Part shown: one piece after another, positions 8,091 to 16,651 of the stretch
How positions within the stretch are numbered: position 1 is the first letter of the stretch
Layout of the letters: each line of letters starts with the position of its first letter
Assembly (NCBI GenBank): GCA_049663345.1
Contig: JBATDG010000075.1
Span: forward strand, 12,644 to 76,643
Direction of reading: 5' to 3'
DNA: 64,000 bases
Source of the DNA: SZUA-365 sp049663345
GTDB taxonomy: Bacteria > Bacteroidota > Ignavibacteria > SZUA-365
Notes under the pieces: model-generated
The model's input: only the letters and a program-made list of their open reading frames with translations
Databases searched by the model: none
What the model was told of the DNA's origin: nothing
Made by a program: the position numbers and the translations under genes

Positions 8091-9200
8091 ATGTTCTACG
8101 AACTGTTCGAATACATCAATTCTGTATTCAGCCCTCCGGGCTTCGATGTTTTCCGCTTCATCACGTTCCGTGCCGCGGCGGCTGCGATTACTGCTCTGCT
8201 GATCAGCTGGTTTATCGGTCCCCGCATCATCGCGTTTCTCCGCAAACGGCAGATCGGCGAATCAGCCAAGCTGGAAGCCCCCGAAACGCATCTGGTCAAG
8301 GCCGGTACGCCGACAATGGGCGGACTCATCGTGCTGACTTCGATCATTGTGCCTGTACTGCTTTGGGGACAGCTGACGAACACCTATGTCTGGCTGATTC
8401 TCCTTGCCACCGCAATGCTCGGCGGAGTGGGGTTTGTCGATGATTATCTGAAAGTCGTAAGAAAATTTCCGAAAGGACTGATAGGAGAATACAAGATTGT
8501 CGGTCAGATAGTCGTCGGCCTCATCGTCGGCGGCGTGCTGTATTTCTCTCCGCAGTTTGATGCATATAAATCCGTCACCACTGTTCCATTTTTCAAGAAC
8601 CTCGTTCTCGATTTCTCATTCTTCTACATTCCGATGATCATCTTCGTCATTGTGGCGACATCGAACGCCGTCAATCTCACGGACGGGCTCGACGGCCTGG
8701 CCATCGGAACAATCTCCATTGCCTTCATCGCGATCGCCTTCATCAGCTATGCCAGCGGCCGCGTTGATTTCTCGAACTACCTCAACATCATCTATCTCCC
8801 GGGCAGCGGAGAATTGACGGTATTCAGCGCGGCGGTGCTTGGGGCGGGCTTGGGCTTCCTCTGGTACAACGCGTATCCCGCCCAGATATTCATGGGCGAC
8901 ACCGGCTCGCTCGCGCTTGGCGGCGCGCTTGGCGTCCTCATGGTGATGATCAAAAAAGAACTTCTTCTGCCGATTCTCGGCGGCATCTTTTTCGCGGAAA
9001 CGGTTTCCGTCCTCATTCAGAAAGCATACTTCAAATACACCAAAAGAAAATACGGGCAGGGCAAACGCGTCTTTCGCATGGCGCCCATCCACCACCATTT
9101 CGAGCTTCTCGGATGGCCCGAGCCGAAGATCGTTACGCGATTCTACATCATAGCGATCATTCTCGCAATCATTAGTCTGGCAACTTTCAAGGTACGATAA
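8091..9200 (+). CDS. mraY: Phospho-MurNAc-pentapeptide transferase MraY
   Basis: An integral membrane enzyme of 369 residues with about ten membrane segments. It transfers phospho-MurNAc-pentapeptide to undecaprenyl phosphate to make lipid I. The catalytic and Mg2+-binding motifs are visible: GFVDDYLKV (about 117-125), NLTDGLDGLA (about 199-208), a GDTGSLALG loop and the HHHFELLGWPE motif near the C-terminus. It starts three bases after murF and ends two bases before murD. Confidence 0.97.
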   Translation: MFYELFEYINSVFSPPGFDVFRFITFRAAAAAITALLISWFIGPRIIAFLRKRQIGESAKLEAPETHLVKAGTPTMGGLIVLTSIIVPVLLWGQLTNTYVWLILLATAMLGGVGFVDDYLKVVRKFPKGLIGEYKIVGQIVVGLIVGGVLYFSPQFDAYKSVTTVPFFKNLVLDFSFFYIPMIIFVIVATSNAVNLTDGLDGLAIGTISIAFIAIAFISYASGRVDFSNYLNIIYLPGSGELTVFSAAVLGAGLGFLWYNAYPAQIFMGDTGSLALGGALGVLMVMIKKELLLPILGGIFFAETVSVLIQKAYFKYTKRKYGQGKRVFRMAPIHHHFELLGWPEPKIVTRFYIIAIILAIISLATFKVR

Positions 9201-9202
9201 GC

Positions 9203-10585
9203 ATGCAGCGCGTTTTTGACATCGCAAGTTTGAATGTCACCGTCATCGGTGCCGCACGCAGCGGCCTCGCGGCGGCGCGCTTGCTCCATAACAAGGGAGT
9301 AAGTGTATTTCTGACAGAACTCTCTCCGGCAGCGAAGTATGAGCAGACCGCAGGTTCGCTGCGGGAAGAAAAGATTCCTCACGAATTCGGCCAGCACAGC
9401 GCCCGCGTGTTTGCCGCCGATCTTATGGTCGTCAGTCCTGGCGTGCCTTCTGATGCACCGATCATCGTCGAGGCCGAGCGCCGCGGCATCACCGTGATCA
9501 GCGAAATCGAGGTCGGGGCAATGTTCCTTGACGGACCGATCATAGCGGTGACCGGCACCAACGGCAAAACCACAACCACAACCCTCACCGGGGAGATCTG
9601 CAAGGCCGCCGGACGCAGTACGCTTGTCGCCGGAAATATCGGCAAAGCGTTTACCGACGCACTGTACGAGCACGAAGGCGACATCGACATCGCAGTGCTT
9701 GAAATCAGCAGCTTCCAGCTCGACACCTGTGTCACTTTTCATCCCACCACAGCGGTGATAACCACGATTACCCCGGATCACCTGAATCGCTATCACGGGA
9801 ATTTTCAGGAATACGTCGCTTCGAAACAGCGCGTCTTCATGAATCAGAATGCTCTGGACCATCTCATTTACATCTGCGACGATCCTGTCGTCTCCGGCGC
9901 AATCAAGACCGCAAGTGCCGAGTTGTTCCCCGTCAGCTCCATCCAGCGGCTGAACAAAGGCGGCTGGCGCGAAAACGGTTCACTGGTGATGGATGCAGGC
10001 TTCGGAAAGGAATTGCTGGCGCGTGTTGACGATCTGCAGGTGTACGGACGCCACAACTACATGAACGTGCTGATGGCCGGGCTCGCTGCGCGGCTTGAGG
10101 GTGTGGGTATCGATGTGATCCGCAGTGCAGTCATGCAATTCAAGGGCGTTGAACACCGCCTCGAATTTGTGTGTGAAATGGACGGCGTGCGCTGGATCAA
10201 TGACTCCAAAGCCACGAACGTAGACAGTGTGGTCATTGCATTGCAGAGTTATCGCCAGCCGGTGGTGCTTATCGCAGGTGGACGCGGAAAGGGTGCTTCC
10301 TACGATCCGTTGATCGAACTGATACGCGAGAAAGTGCGCGCAATTGTGCTCATCGGTGAAGCCGCCGAGGAAATGGAGCAGATCTTTGCACCGTTGACAA
10401 AAGTATCGCGCGCCCGCGATATGCTCGAAGCAGTGAACATCGCCCGCATGGCGGCGCAGCCCGGCGATGTGGGAATGCTTTCCCCCGCCTGCGCGAGTTT
10501 CGATATGTACGACAACTTCGAGCACAGGGGAGAAGTGTTCAAGGAATGCGTGCACACATTCTGCAGGGAGCCGATGGTGGCATGA
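9203..10585 (+). CDS. murD: UDP-MurNAc-L-alanine:D-glutamate ligase MurD
   Basis: A Mur ligase of 460 residues that adds D-glutamate to UDP-MurNAc-L-Ala. A Rossmann-like N-terminal domain opens with VTVIGAARSGLAAARLL. The P-loop GTNGKT is at residues 118-123. Further signatures are EISSFQLD and the NDSKATN motif of the C-terminal domain. Length is normal. The stop overlaps the preferred ftsW start (ATGA). Confidence 0.97.
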   Translation: MQRVFDIASLNVTVIGAARSGLAAARLLHNKGVSVFLTELSPAAKYEQTAGSLREEKIPHEFGQHSARVFAADLMVVSPGVPSDAPIIVEAERRGITVISEIEVGAMFLDGPIIAVTGTNGKTTTTTLTGEICKAAGRSTLVAGNIGKAFTDALYEHEGDIDIAVLEISSFQLDTCVTFHPTTAVITTITPDHLNRYHGNFQEYVASKQRVFMNQNALDHLIYICDDPVVSGAIKTASAELFPVSSIQRLNKGGWRENGSLVMDAGFGKELLARVDDLQVYGRHNYMNVLMAGLAARLEGVGIDVIRSAVMQFKGVEHRLEFVCEMDGVRWINDSKATNVDSVVIALQSYRQPVVLIAGGRGKGASYDPLIELIREKVRAIVLIGEAAEEMEQIFAPLTKVSRARDMLEAVNIARMAAQPGDVGMLSPACASFDMYDNFEHRGEVFKECVHTFCREPMVA

Positions 10586-11748
10586 AGCAGCGCACCGGAC
10601 ATATCGACCTGTATGTGTTCCTGAGCGTGCTCGCGCTGATGCTGTTCAGCGTGGGCGTCGTGTACAGTGCCTCAGTGTCCATTTCCGGTATGCGCCATGA
10701 TGGCGACATCAACTTCCTGTTCCGCAATCATTCGATCCGCGTCGTCCTCGGCGTTGGCGCTCTCTTTGTCGGCATGTTCGTCGATTATCACATCTACCGG
10801 CACTTCAGCAAATATCTTCTGATCATCGGCCTGCTCCTGCTTGCATACACCCTCGTCGGCGGTACGGTAGTAAAGGGTGCGCAGCGCTGGGTGAGCTTCG
10901 GCCCCATCAGCTTCCAACCGTCTGAATTTGCGAAGTTCGCGCTCGTGATGCATCTCGCAGTGCTGCTGGCGGCGAAACAGAAATATATAACGGATTTCAA
11001 GGACGGGTTCCTTCCGCTCCTGGTATGGATTATCGCAGTAGTCGGACTGGTATTCCTTCAGCCGAATTTCAGCACAGGCAGCATCATTCTGGCTATCAGC
11101 TTCATGGTGCTGTTCGTCGGAAGGATCAGCATCAAGCACCTGGTCGGCGTCGCACTGGCTGGTCTTCCCATCATCATGGTGTATGCCGTCTCCGCAACCT
11201 ATCGGTGGAACCGCATCATGGCGCATTTCACTGATGCAGGAGCCGCCAACGCCGGCAACTATCAGGTCGAACAGGCCGTCATCGGACTTGGTAATGGGGG
11301 TTTGTTCGGTGTCGGAATGGGAATGAGCAAGCAGCGAGAACTCTTCCTCCCGGAATCATACACCGATTTCATTTTCGCCATCGTTGGCGAAGAATACGGA
11401 TTCATCGGCGGCGCGATCATTATCGCACTGTTCGCCGTCATCATGGTGCGTGGAATGAAAATCGCGAAGCGTGCGACCGACGATCTCGGCCGCTACCTCG
11501 CTGTCGGAATCACCTGTACTATTTCTGTGTACGCGATCATCAACGCCATGGTCACCACCGGCCTGCTGCCCACGACGGGTTTGCCTATGCCGCTGCTCAG
11601 CTATGGCGGCACTACGATTATTTTCACGGCCTATGCCCTCGGGATCCTGATCAACATTTCGATGTACACGCGCATTCGTCCGCGAGAAATCAACCATCAG
11701 CACCAGGAAGAACCTGCCGGTATGCGGGTTGGAGAAATGTACGAGTGA
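10582..11748 (+). CDS. ftsW: SEDS peptidoglycan polymerase FtsW
   Basis: A polytopic SEDS-family protein (388 residues from this start) that polymerises septal glycan with its partner FtsI. About ten membrane segments are visible, together with the family signatures KGAQRW, FQPSEFAK, FLQPNFST and GLLPTTGLPMPLLSYGG. I prefer the ATG at 10582, which overlaps the murD stop as ATGA and follows an AGGGAG sequence. A longer frame from 10546 would overlap murD by 40 bases and add residues not typical of FtsW. Its stop overlaps the GTG start of murG. Confidence 0.95.
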   Translation: MKQRTGHIDLYVFLSVLALMLFSVGVVYSASVSISGMRHDGDINFLFRNHSIRVVLGVGALFVGMFVDYHIYRHFSKYLLIIGLLLLAYTLVGGTVVKGAQRWVSFGPISFQPSEFAKFALVMHLAVLLAAKQKYITDFKDGFLPLLVWIIAVVGLVFLQPNFSTGSIILAISFMVLFVGRISIKHLVGVALAGLPIIMVYAVSATYRWNRIMAHFTDAGAANAGNYQVEQAVIGLGNGGLFGVGMGMSKQRELFLPESYTDFIFAIVGEEYGFIGGAIIIALFAVIMVRGMKIAKRATDDLGRYLAVGITCTISVYAIINAMVTTGLLPTTGLPMPLLSYGGTTIIFTAYALGILINISMYTRIRPREINHQHQEEPAGMRVGEMYE

Positions 11749-12854
11749 GCGAAGCACTGCGCGTCATATTCGCCGGAGGCGGCACCGGGGGACATCTCTT
11801 CCCGGGCATCGCCATTGCGGAAGCTCTTCGCGAGCTGCGGCCGGATTGCAGCGTCAGCTTCGTGGGTTCGCGCAATCGCATCGAGGCGCGCATCGTGCCG
11901 AAGTACGGCTATCCTTTCGACTCAGTGTGGATCGCCGGACTGCAGCGCAGATTCTCGCTGCGCACCGCGCTGCTGCCGCTCAAGCTCGTGGTTTCGCTGT
12001 TCCAGTCATGGAATATCCTCCGTCGGCGGCGGCCGCATGTCGTGATCGGAACAGGCGGATACGTGTCAGGACCGCTTCTGTACGTGGCAGCGCGTACCGG
12101 TCGGCGCACACTCATTCACGAGCAGAATGAATATCCCGGCATCACCACGCGTAAGCTCGCGCCGTTGGTCGACGAAGTGCATGTGACCTTCGAATCGAGC
12201 GAAAGAATGCTCGGCGATACAAAAAAGCTTGTGTTGAGCGGTAATCCGGTTCGGCTGAGTCTTTCGCGCAGCGATGCCGGCGACGCCCGCATGCATTTCG
12301 GACTGCATCCTTCCCGTCCCACGCTGTTCATTTTCGGCGGAAGTCTCGGAGCGCGCTCCATCAATCGTGCTGTGCGTCCCCTCGTGCCGCGGCTCGTGCG
12401 GGAAGATTATCAGCTGATCTGGCAGACAGGCACTGCGGACTATGAAGAACTGAAATCCCTCGGCGCGCTGTACCGCGAGCACGTGATCGTTCGGCCGTTC
12501 ATTGACGAAATGGACCACGCATACTCAGCATCGGATCTGGTGCTTTGCCGAGCAGGAGCCACATCCATCGCAGAACTTACAGCGCTTGGAATTCCCTCGC
12601 TGCTGGTGCCGTTCCCGAAAGCGGCAGCGGACCATCAGTACAAGAACGCAGTCGCATTGGCGGAACAGGGTGCCTCGCTGGTGCTGCGCGACGAAGAACT
12701 TGGACGTCTGGAGCGTGAATTGTTCGCGCTTCTCGAAGACGGAGCCGCATTGGCGCGCATGTCTGCCGCCGCGAAGAGTGCCGGTCATCCGCGTGCCGCA
12801 TTCGATATCGCCGAAGCGGTTATACGGCTAGCAGAAAAAGGAGCAGGAGGCTGA
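11745..12854 (+). CDS. murG: Undecaprenyl-PP-MurNAc-pentapeptide GlcNAc transferase MurG
   Basis: A GT28 family glycosyltransferase of 369 residues at the inner face of the membrane, converting lipid I to lipid II. The donor and lipid loops are visible: FAGGGTGGHLFPG at residues 9-21, GTGGYVSGP near 104-112 and IFGGSLGARSIN near 196-207. The UDP-GlcNAc-binding CRAGATSIAELTALG follows at about 268-282. The GTG start overlaps the ftsW stop (GTGA). One base separates it from the next gene. Confidence 0.96.
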   Translation: MSEALRVIFAGGGTGGHLFPGIAIAEALRELRPDCSVSFVGSRNRIEARIVPKYGYPFDSVWIAGLQRRFSLRTALLPLKLVVSLFQSWNILRRRRPHVVIGTGGYVSGPLLYVAARTGRRTLIHEQNEYPGITTRKLAPLVDEVHVTFESSERMLGDTKKLVLSGNPVRLSLSRSDAGDARMHFGLHPSRPTLFIFGGSLGARSINRAVRPLVPRLVREDYQLIWQTGTADYEELKSLGALYREHVIVRPFIDEMDHAYSASDLVLCRAGATSIAELTALGIPSLLVPFPKAAADHQYKNAVALAEQGASLVLRDEELGRLERELFALLEDGAALARMSAAAKSAGHPRAAFDIAEAVIRLAEKGAGG

Positions 12855-12855
12855 A

Positions 12856-13335
12856 ATGATCAAGCAGGAATACAGTTTCAAGCATCGCAACGATCTCTAC
12901 TATGTCACGCTGCTCGTATACGTGGCGTTTGCGGTGCTCTACATCGTCGTCACCGGAACGATCACCGACGACAGCGTGGAATTCGGATTGAAGGACCCGG
13001 TAGTCTACATCATCGCTGCATTCATCTTGCATGCGCTGATCATGCTGCTGACGAGCGTTGTCCGCAACCGGCGGCTGGTCATCACCGAGGATTCGCTGGT
13101 GTTCGCTTCACGCTTCCGCGAGCGCTTCGTTCCCTTCAGCAGCATCGAACGCATCACGCTGAAGCACGAACGCCGCCGGCTGAGCAACAGCAAGCTGAGC
13201 GATCGAAAATTCGCAGTGATCAAACTGCATGTCGCAGGCCGGCGCCGCGTCGTTCGCCTTCGCGTCGCCGCCTATGAGCGCGAGAAAGAACTCTATCAGA
13301 TTCTCAAGAAGCTGAAGCATGATTTGAAGCTGTGA
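12856..13335 (+). CDS. Two-pass membrane protein with PH-like cytoplasmic domain
   Basis: A 159-residue protein that begins two bases after murG, so it is almost certainly cotranscribed with the dcw genes. Two hydrophobic helices (about 16-36 and 47-67) are followed by a basic domain of about 90 residues. That domain has the pattern LVITEDSLVFASRFRERFVP, then a strand-rich region, then a C-terminal amphipathic helix, as in bacterial PH-like (bPH/YdbS) domains. I do not recognise it as a standard dcw member. It could be a membrane-associated scaffold or accessory factor, but its function is unknown. Its stop codon sits in the first unit of the octamer repeat array. Confidence 0.75.
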   Translation: MIKQEYSFKHRNDLYYVTLLVYVAFAVLYIVVTGTITDDSVEFGLKDPVVYIIAAFILHALIMLLTSVVRNRRLVITEDSLVFASRFRERFVPFSSIERITLKHERRRLSNSKLSDRKFAVIKLHVAGRRRVVRLRVAAYEREKELYQILKKLKHDLKL

Positions 13336-13412
13336 AGACGTGAGGACGTGAGGACGTGAAGACGTGAGGACGTGAGTACGTGAGTACGATAGGACGTGAG
13401 TACGATAGGACG
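13332..13412. repeat. 8-bp tandem repeat array (acgtgagg type)
   Basis: About ten units of an octamer related to acgtgagg fill the gap between the PH-like gene and murC, with variants acgtgaag, acgtgagt and acgatagg. The same unit forms a longer array at 37209-37354. It lies within a putative operon and ends about 25 bases before the murC start, so changes in copy number would change the murC leader but not its frame. Confidence 0.9.
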
Positions 13413-13436
13413 GAAAGAAAGCCAAGGAATGCAACA

Positions 13437-14819
13437 ATGAAATTCGCGAACATCAATCACCTTTTCTTCGTCGGTATCGGCGGCATCGGAATGAGCGGCA
13501 TTGCTGAAATCCTGCTCAATCAGGGCTTCCGTGTTTCGGGTTCCGATCTGACGATGACGGAAGTGACGCGGCATCTTGTGGACATGGGCGCCACGGTCTA
13601 CGAGGGACATGACCCGAGTAATCTGCGTGATGTGGATGTACTGGTGTATTCCTCGGCGGTCGCGCTGGAAAACCCGGAAGTGATTGCGGCGATCGAGCGA
13701 AAAATTCCCGTGATCCGCCGTGCCGAAATGCTCGCGGAAGTAATGCGTCTGCATCACGGCATCGCAGTCGCAGGCACACACGGAAAGACTACGACCACGT
13801 CGATGCTCGGCATGGTCCTGATCGAGGGCGGCAAGGATCCTACAGTAATCGTGGGAGGCAAGCTTCACGCTTTCGGAGGAACAAACGCGCGCCTCGGCGG
13901 CGGCGAATTCATGGTCGTCGAAGCGGATGAATTCGACCGTTCCTTTCTCAAGCTCAATCCTTCCATTGCCATTCTCACAACGCTTGAGGAAGAACACCTC
14001 GACATCTACAGCAGTCTCGACGATCTGAAAAATGCTTTCGTCGAATTTGCGAACAAGGTGCCGTTTTATGGATTCGTGACGCTGTGTCTCGACGAGCCCG
14101 CGCTGCAGGAAATTCTTCCGTTGATCATGCGCAAGGTCGTGACCTACGGCTTCAGTTCCCAGGCCGATATTCAGGCAGTGGATCTGGTGCAGAAGGAGAA
14201 TCGCGCAAGCTTCACCGTGCTGCGGCAGGGTGTGGAAGTCGGCGTGATCCATCTGGGCGTGCCCGGTGAGCACAACGTGCAGAATGCCCTGGCAGCCATC
14301 GCAGTCAGTCTCGAACTCAACATTCCGTTCGAACACATCAAGACCGCACTCGATTCCTTCGCAGGTGCGTTCCGCCGCTTCGAAGTCAAGGCGGAAGTCG
14401 GCGATATCATGGTGGTCGATGATTACGCACATCACCCGACGGAAGTCAAAGTCACGCTTCGCGGAATCAAGTCCGGCTGGCGCCGCCGCGTGGTCTGCGT
14501 CTTTCAGCCGCATACCTACACGCGCACGCGTGATTTCTACAAGGATTTCGGTCGGTCGTTCATGAACGCCGATCTCCTGATCGTCACCGACATTTATCCT
14601 GCGCGCGAGCGTCCGATACAGGGCGTTACCGGTGAACTCATCGCCGACGCCGCGCGGAGTTTCGGACACAAAAATGTGATGTATGTCCCTGATAAAAAAG
14701 ACGTGCCCGCACTGCTGAGCGACGTCGTGCTTCCGGGAGATCTCGTGATCACCATGGGCGCCGGCGACATCTACACCTACGGCGCACAATTCATTGCTCA
14801 GCTGGAGGCCGCTTCCTGA
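13437..14819 (+). CDS. murC: UDP-N-acetylmuramate:L-alanine ligase MurC
   Basis: A Mur ligase of 460 residues that adds L-alanine to UDP-MurNAc, the first amino acid of the stem. It opens with the MurC signature FVGIGGIGMSGIAEIL (about 10-25). The P-loop GTHGKT is at 113-118, and VVDDYAHHPTE and FQPHTYTRT follow in the C-terminal domain. I chose the ATG at 13437, preceded by AAGGA. A longer frame from 13380 only translates the octamer repeat. It ends two bases before murB. Confidence 0.96.
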   Translation: MKFANINHLFFVGIGGIGMSGIAEILLNQGFRVSGSDLTMTEVTRHLVDMGATVYEGHDPSNLRDVDVLVYSSAVALENPEVIAAIERKIPVIRRAEMLAEVMRLHHGIAVAGTHGKTTTTSMLGMVLIEGGKDPTVIVGGKLHAFGGTNARLGGGEFMVVEADEFDRSFLKLNPSIAILTTLEEEHLDIYSSLDDLKNAFVEFANKVPFYGFVTLCLDEPALQEILPLIMRKVVTYGFSSQADIQAVDLVQKENRASFTVLRQGVEVGVIHLGVPGEHNVQNALAAIAVSLELNIPFEHIKTALDSFAGAFRRFEVKAEVGDIMVVDDYAHHPTEVKVTLRGIKSGWRRRVVCVFQPHTYTRTRDFYKDFGRSFMNADLLIVTDIYPARERPIQGVTGELIADAARSFGHKNVMYVPDKKDVPALLSDVVLPGDLVITMGAGDIYTYGAQFIAQLEAAS

Positions 14820-14821
14820 CC

Positions 14822-15739
14822 ATGCTTTCTCTCGAGCACATACGGAGTATCTGCAGCGGCGAGATTCACATCAGTGAACCCCTCGCCCCGCTGACATCCT
14901 TCCGCATCGGGGGTCCGGTCGACATTTATATCGAACCGGCATCCTCGGAAGAACTCGCAGCGCTCGTGCGCTACTTCCGCAGTGCGGATACGTCGTATGT
15001 TCTGCTCGGCAATGGCAGCAATGTTCTCATCAGCGACGACGGCATCCGCGGCGTGGCGATCAACATCGAAAAGCATTTCTCCGAATTATCGATTGCAGAC
15101 AGCGTGGTAACCGCCGGAGCAGGTGCGCGGCTCAGCAAATTCGTCGACTTCTGCGTGCGGCATAATCTTGCGGGCAGTGAAATGCTCGCGGGAATTCCCG
15201 GAACGCTCGGCGGCGCCGTGATCATGAATGCCGGTGCTTATGGCGGAGAGATTTCCGACCACATGCTTGATGTCACTGTTCTCCGCAACGGCGAAATCAA
15301 GACGTTAAGCAAGGAGAAGGCTGGGTTCCGCTACCGCAACTCCGACCTGTGGGGCGATATCGTAATTTCTGCGCGCTTCGAATTTCCGGAAGGCGACGAA
15401 GAGCAGCTCAGGGCCCGGCGCAAGGAGCTCCTGCTCAAACGCAATGCCGCGCAGCCGGTCAACTATCCCAATGCCGGAAGCATTTTCAAAAATCCGGAAG
15501 GGAAGCACGCCGCCCGTCTCATCGAGGAATGCGGTCTGAAAGGCTACAGCGTCGGCGGCGCACAGGTCGCAGAGCTGCATGCCAACTTCATCATCAACAC
15601 CGGCGGCGCCACTGCGGCCGACGTACTCTCCGTGATCGGACATGTGCGTCGCAGCGTGCAGCAGCAGACCGGCATCACTCTTGAACTTGAAATTCTGCTC
15701 CTCGGATTTTCCGGGGAAGCACTCGCTAATCTCAACTGA
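14822..15739 (+). CDS. murB: UDP-N-acetylenolpyruvoylglucosamine reductase MurB
   Basis: An FAD-dependent oxidoreductase of 305 residues that reduces enolpyruvyl-UDP-GlcNAc to UDP-MurNAc. The N-terminal PLTSFRIGGPVDIYIEP and GNGSNVLISDDGI motifs bind FAD and substrate. NAGSIFKNPEGKHAARLIEE and the GGAQVAELHANFIIN stretch match the shorter type II MurB found in many Gram-positive and other bacteria. It sits between murC and ftsQ in the usual order. Confidence 0.95.
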   Translation: MLSLEHIRSICSGEIHISEPLAPLTSFRIGGPVDIYIEPASSEELAALVRYFRSADTSYVLLGNGSNVLISDDGIRGVAINIEKHFSELSIADSVVTAGAGARLSKFVDFCVRHNLAGSEMLAGIPGTLGGAVIMNAGAYGGEISDHMLDVTVLRNGEIKTLSKEKAGFRYRNSDLWGDIVISARFEFPEGDEEQLRARRKELLLKRNAAQPVNYPNAGSIFKNPEGKHAARLIEECGLKGYSVGGAQVAELHANFIINTGGATAADVLSVIGHVRRSVQQQTGITLELEILLLGFSGEALANLN

Positions 15740-15757
15740 GCAGGACGCCCGCAACTC

Positions 15758-16624
15758 ATGAGACGCAAACGCACAGTCAAGCCCACCCGATTCCGCTCCG
15801 CCGCGGTCGCCATGTTTTTCGTGGTGAGCGCGATCGCAGCGATCGCAGTACTCGCTGCCGAATGGCGCGAAAGTGCGGTGGGTGTGCTGCTTGATGTACG
15901 AGGAATTTCCATCGCGACGAAAGAAAACATCCGCAAGGCGGCGGGCATTTCCGATACCTCTAACCTGGCGTCTCTGGATCTTCTGGCGATCCGCGGTAAA
16001 ATACTTGAGAATCCTTTTATAAAAGACGTCGAACTGACCCGCGATCCGCCGCAGACGCTGCGGGTGGATGTGACAGAGCGCAAGCCGATCGCCATGCTGC
16101 TCAACGTTCAGGCCCGCGACTGGCTGCTTGATGAAGACGGCTTCGTCCTTCCCGCCTCGCACAAACCCGCGGTGCATGACCTTCCTGTGATCACAGGCGT
16201 CAACGACGGCGTACATGAGCTGACTCCCGGTGCGAAGGAACTGAAGCCCGGCTTGCGCGTCGTCAACGTGCAGGTTCAGAAAGGACTTCAGGCGTTGAAA
16301 GCGATTCACAGCATCGATCCCGGACTGGCGCAGCTGTTCTCCGAGATCAATCTCGACAACAAACGCGATCTCGTGCTTTACACAATGGAAGGCGGAGTGC
16401 CTGTCATCCTTGGCTCCCCTGCGCGGCTGCCCGAAAAGATGCGCGCCTTCCGCGCATTCTGGGAAAACGTTGCGATGAAATATGACCCTTCGTCGCTTGA
16501 GTACATCGACCTGCGCTGGAAAGAGCAGGTGGTGACACGCTGGCGGGCGTCGGGCAACGTGCCGAAGAGTGCAGAAGCGGACTCGCTTCTATCCGACACG
16601 ACAAACGTGAGAATAATCGAATAA
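15758..16624 (+). CDS. ftsQ: Division protein FtsQ / DivIB-like
   Basis: A bitopic protein of 288 residues. A basic cytoplasmic head (RRKRTVKPTRFR) is followed by one membrane helix (about 18-36). Next comes a POTRA-type domain (about 45-115) with the pattern LLDVRGISIATKENIRKAAG ... NPFIKDVELTRDPPQTLRV. The C-terminal FtsQ domain contains YIDLRWKEQVVTRW, matching the conserved DLR pattern. FtsQ bridges the early and late division machinery. The next gene is ftsA, as usual. Confidence 0.92.
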   Translation: MRRKRTVKPTRFRSAAVAMFFVVSAIAAIAVLAAEWRESAVGVLLDVRGISIATKENIRKAAGISDTSNLASLDLLAIRGKILENPFIKDVELTRDPPQTLRVDVTERKPIAMLLNVQARDWLLDEDGFVLPASHKPAVHDLPVITGVNDGVHELTPGAKELKPGLRVVNVQVQKGLQALKAIHSIDPGLAQLFSEINLDNKRDLVLYTMEGGVPVILGSPARLPEKMRAFRAFWENVAMKYDPSSLEYIDLRWKEQVVTRWRASGNVPKSAEADSLLSDTTNVRIIE

Positions 16625-16651
16625 CATTAATACAGTGTTGAAGTACCCACT

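Noticed and set aside
13380..13436. Upstream start for murC inside the octamer array
   Set aside because: The extra residues only translate repeats; the ATG at 13437 has AAGGA upstream and precedes the MurC signature.
13296..14789. 497-codon minus-strand open frame across murC
   Set aside because: It is antisense to murC, whose motifs are unambiguous, and its beginning or end reads through the octamer array.
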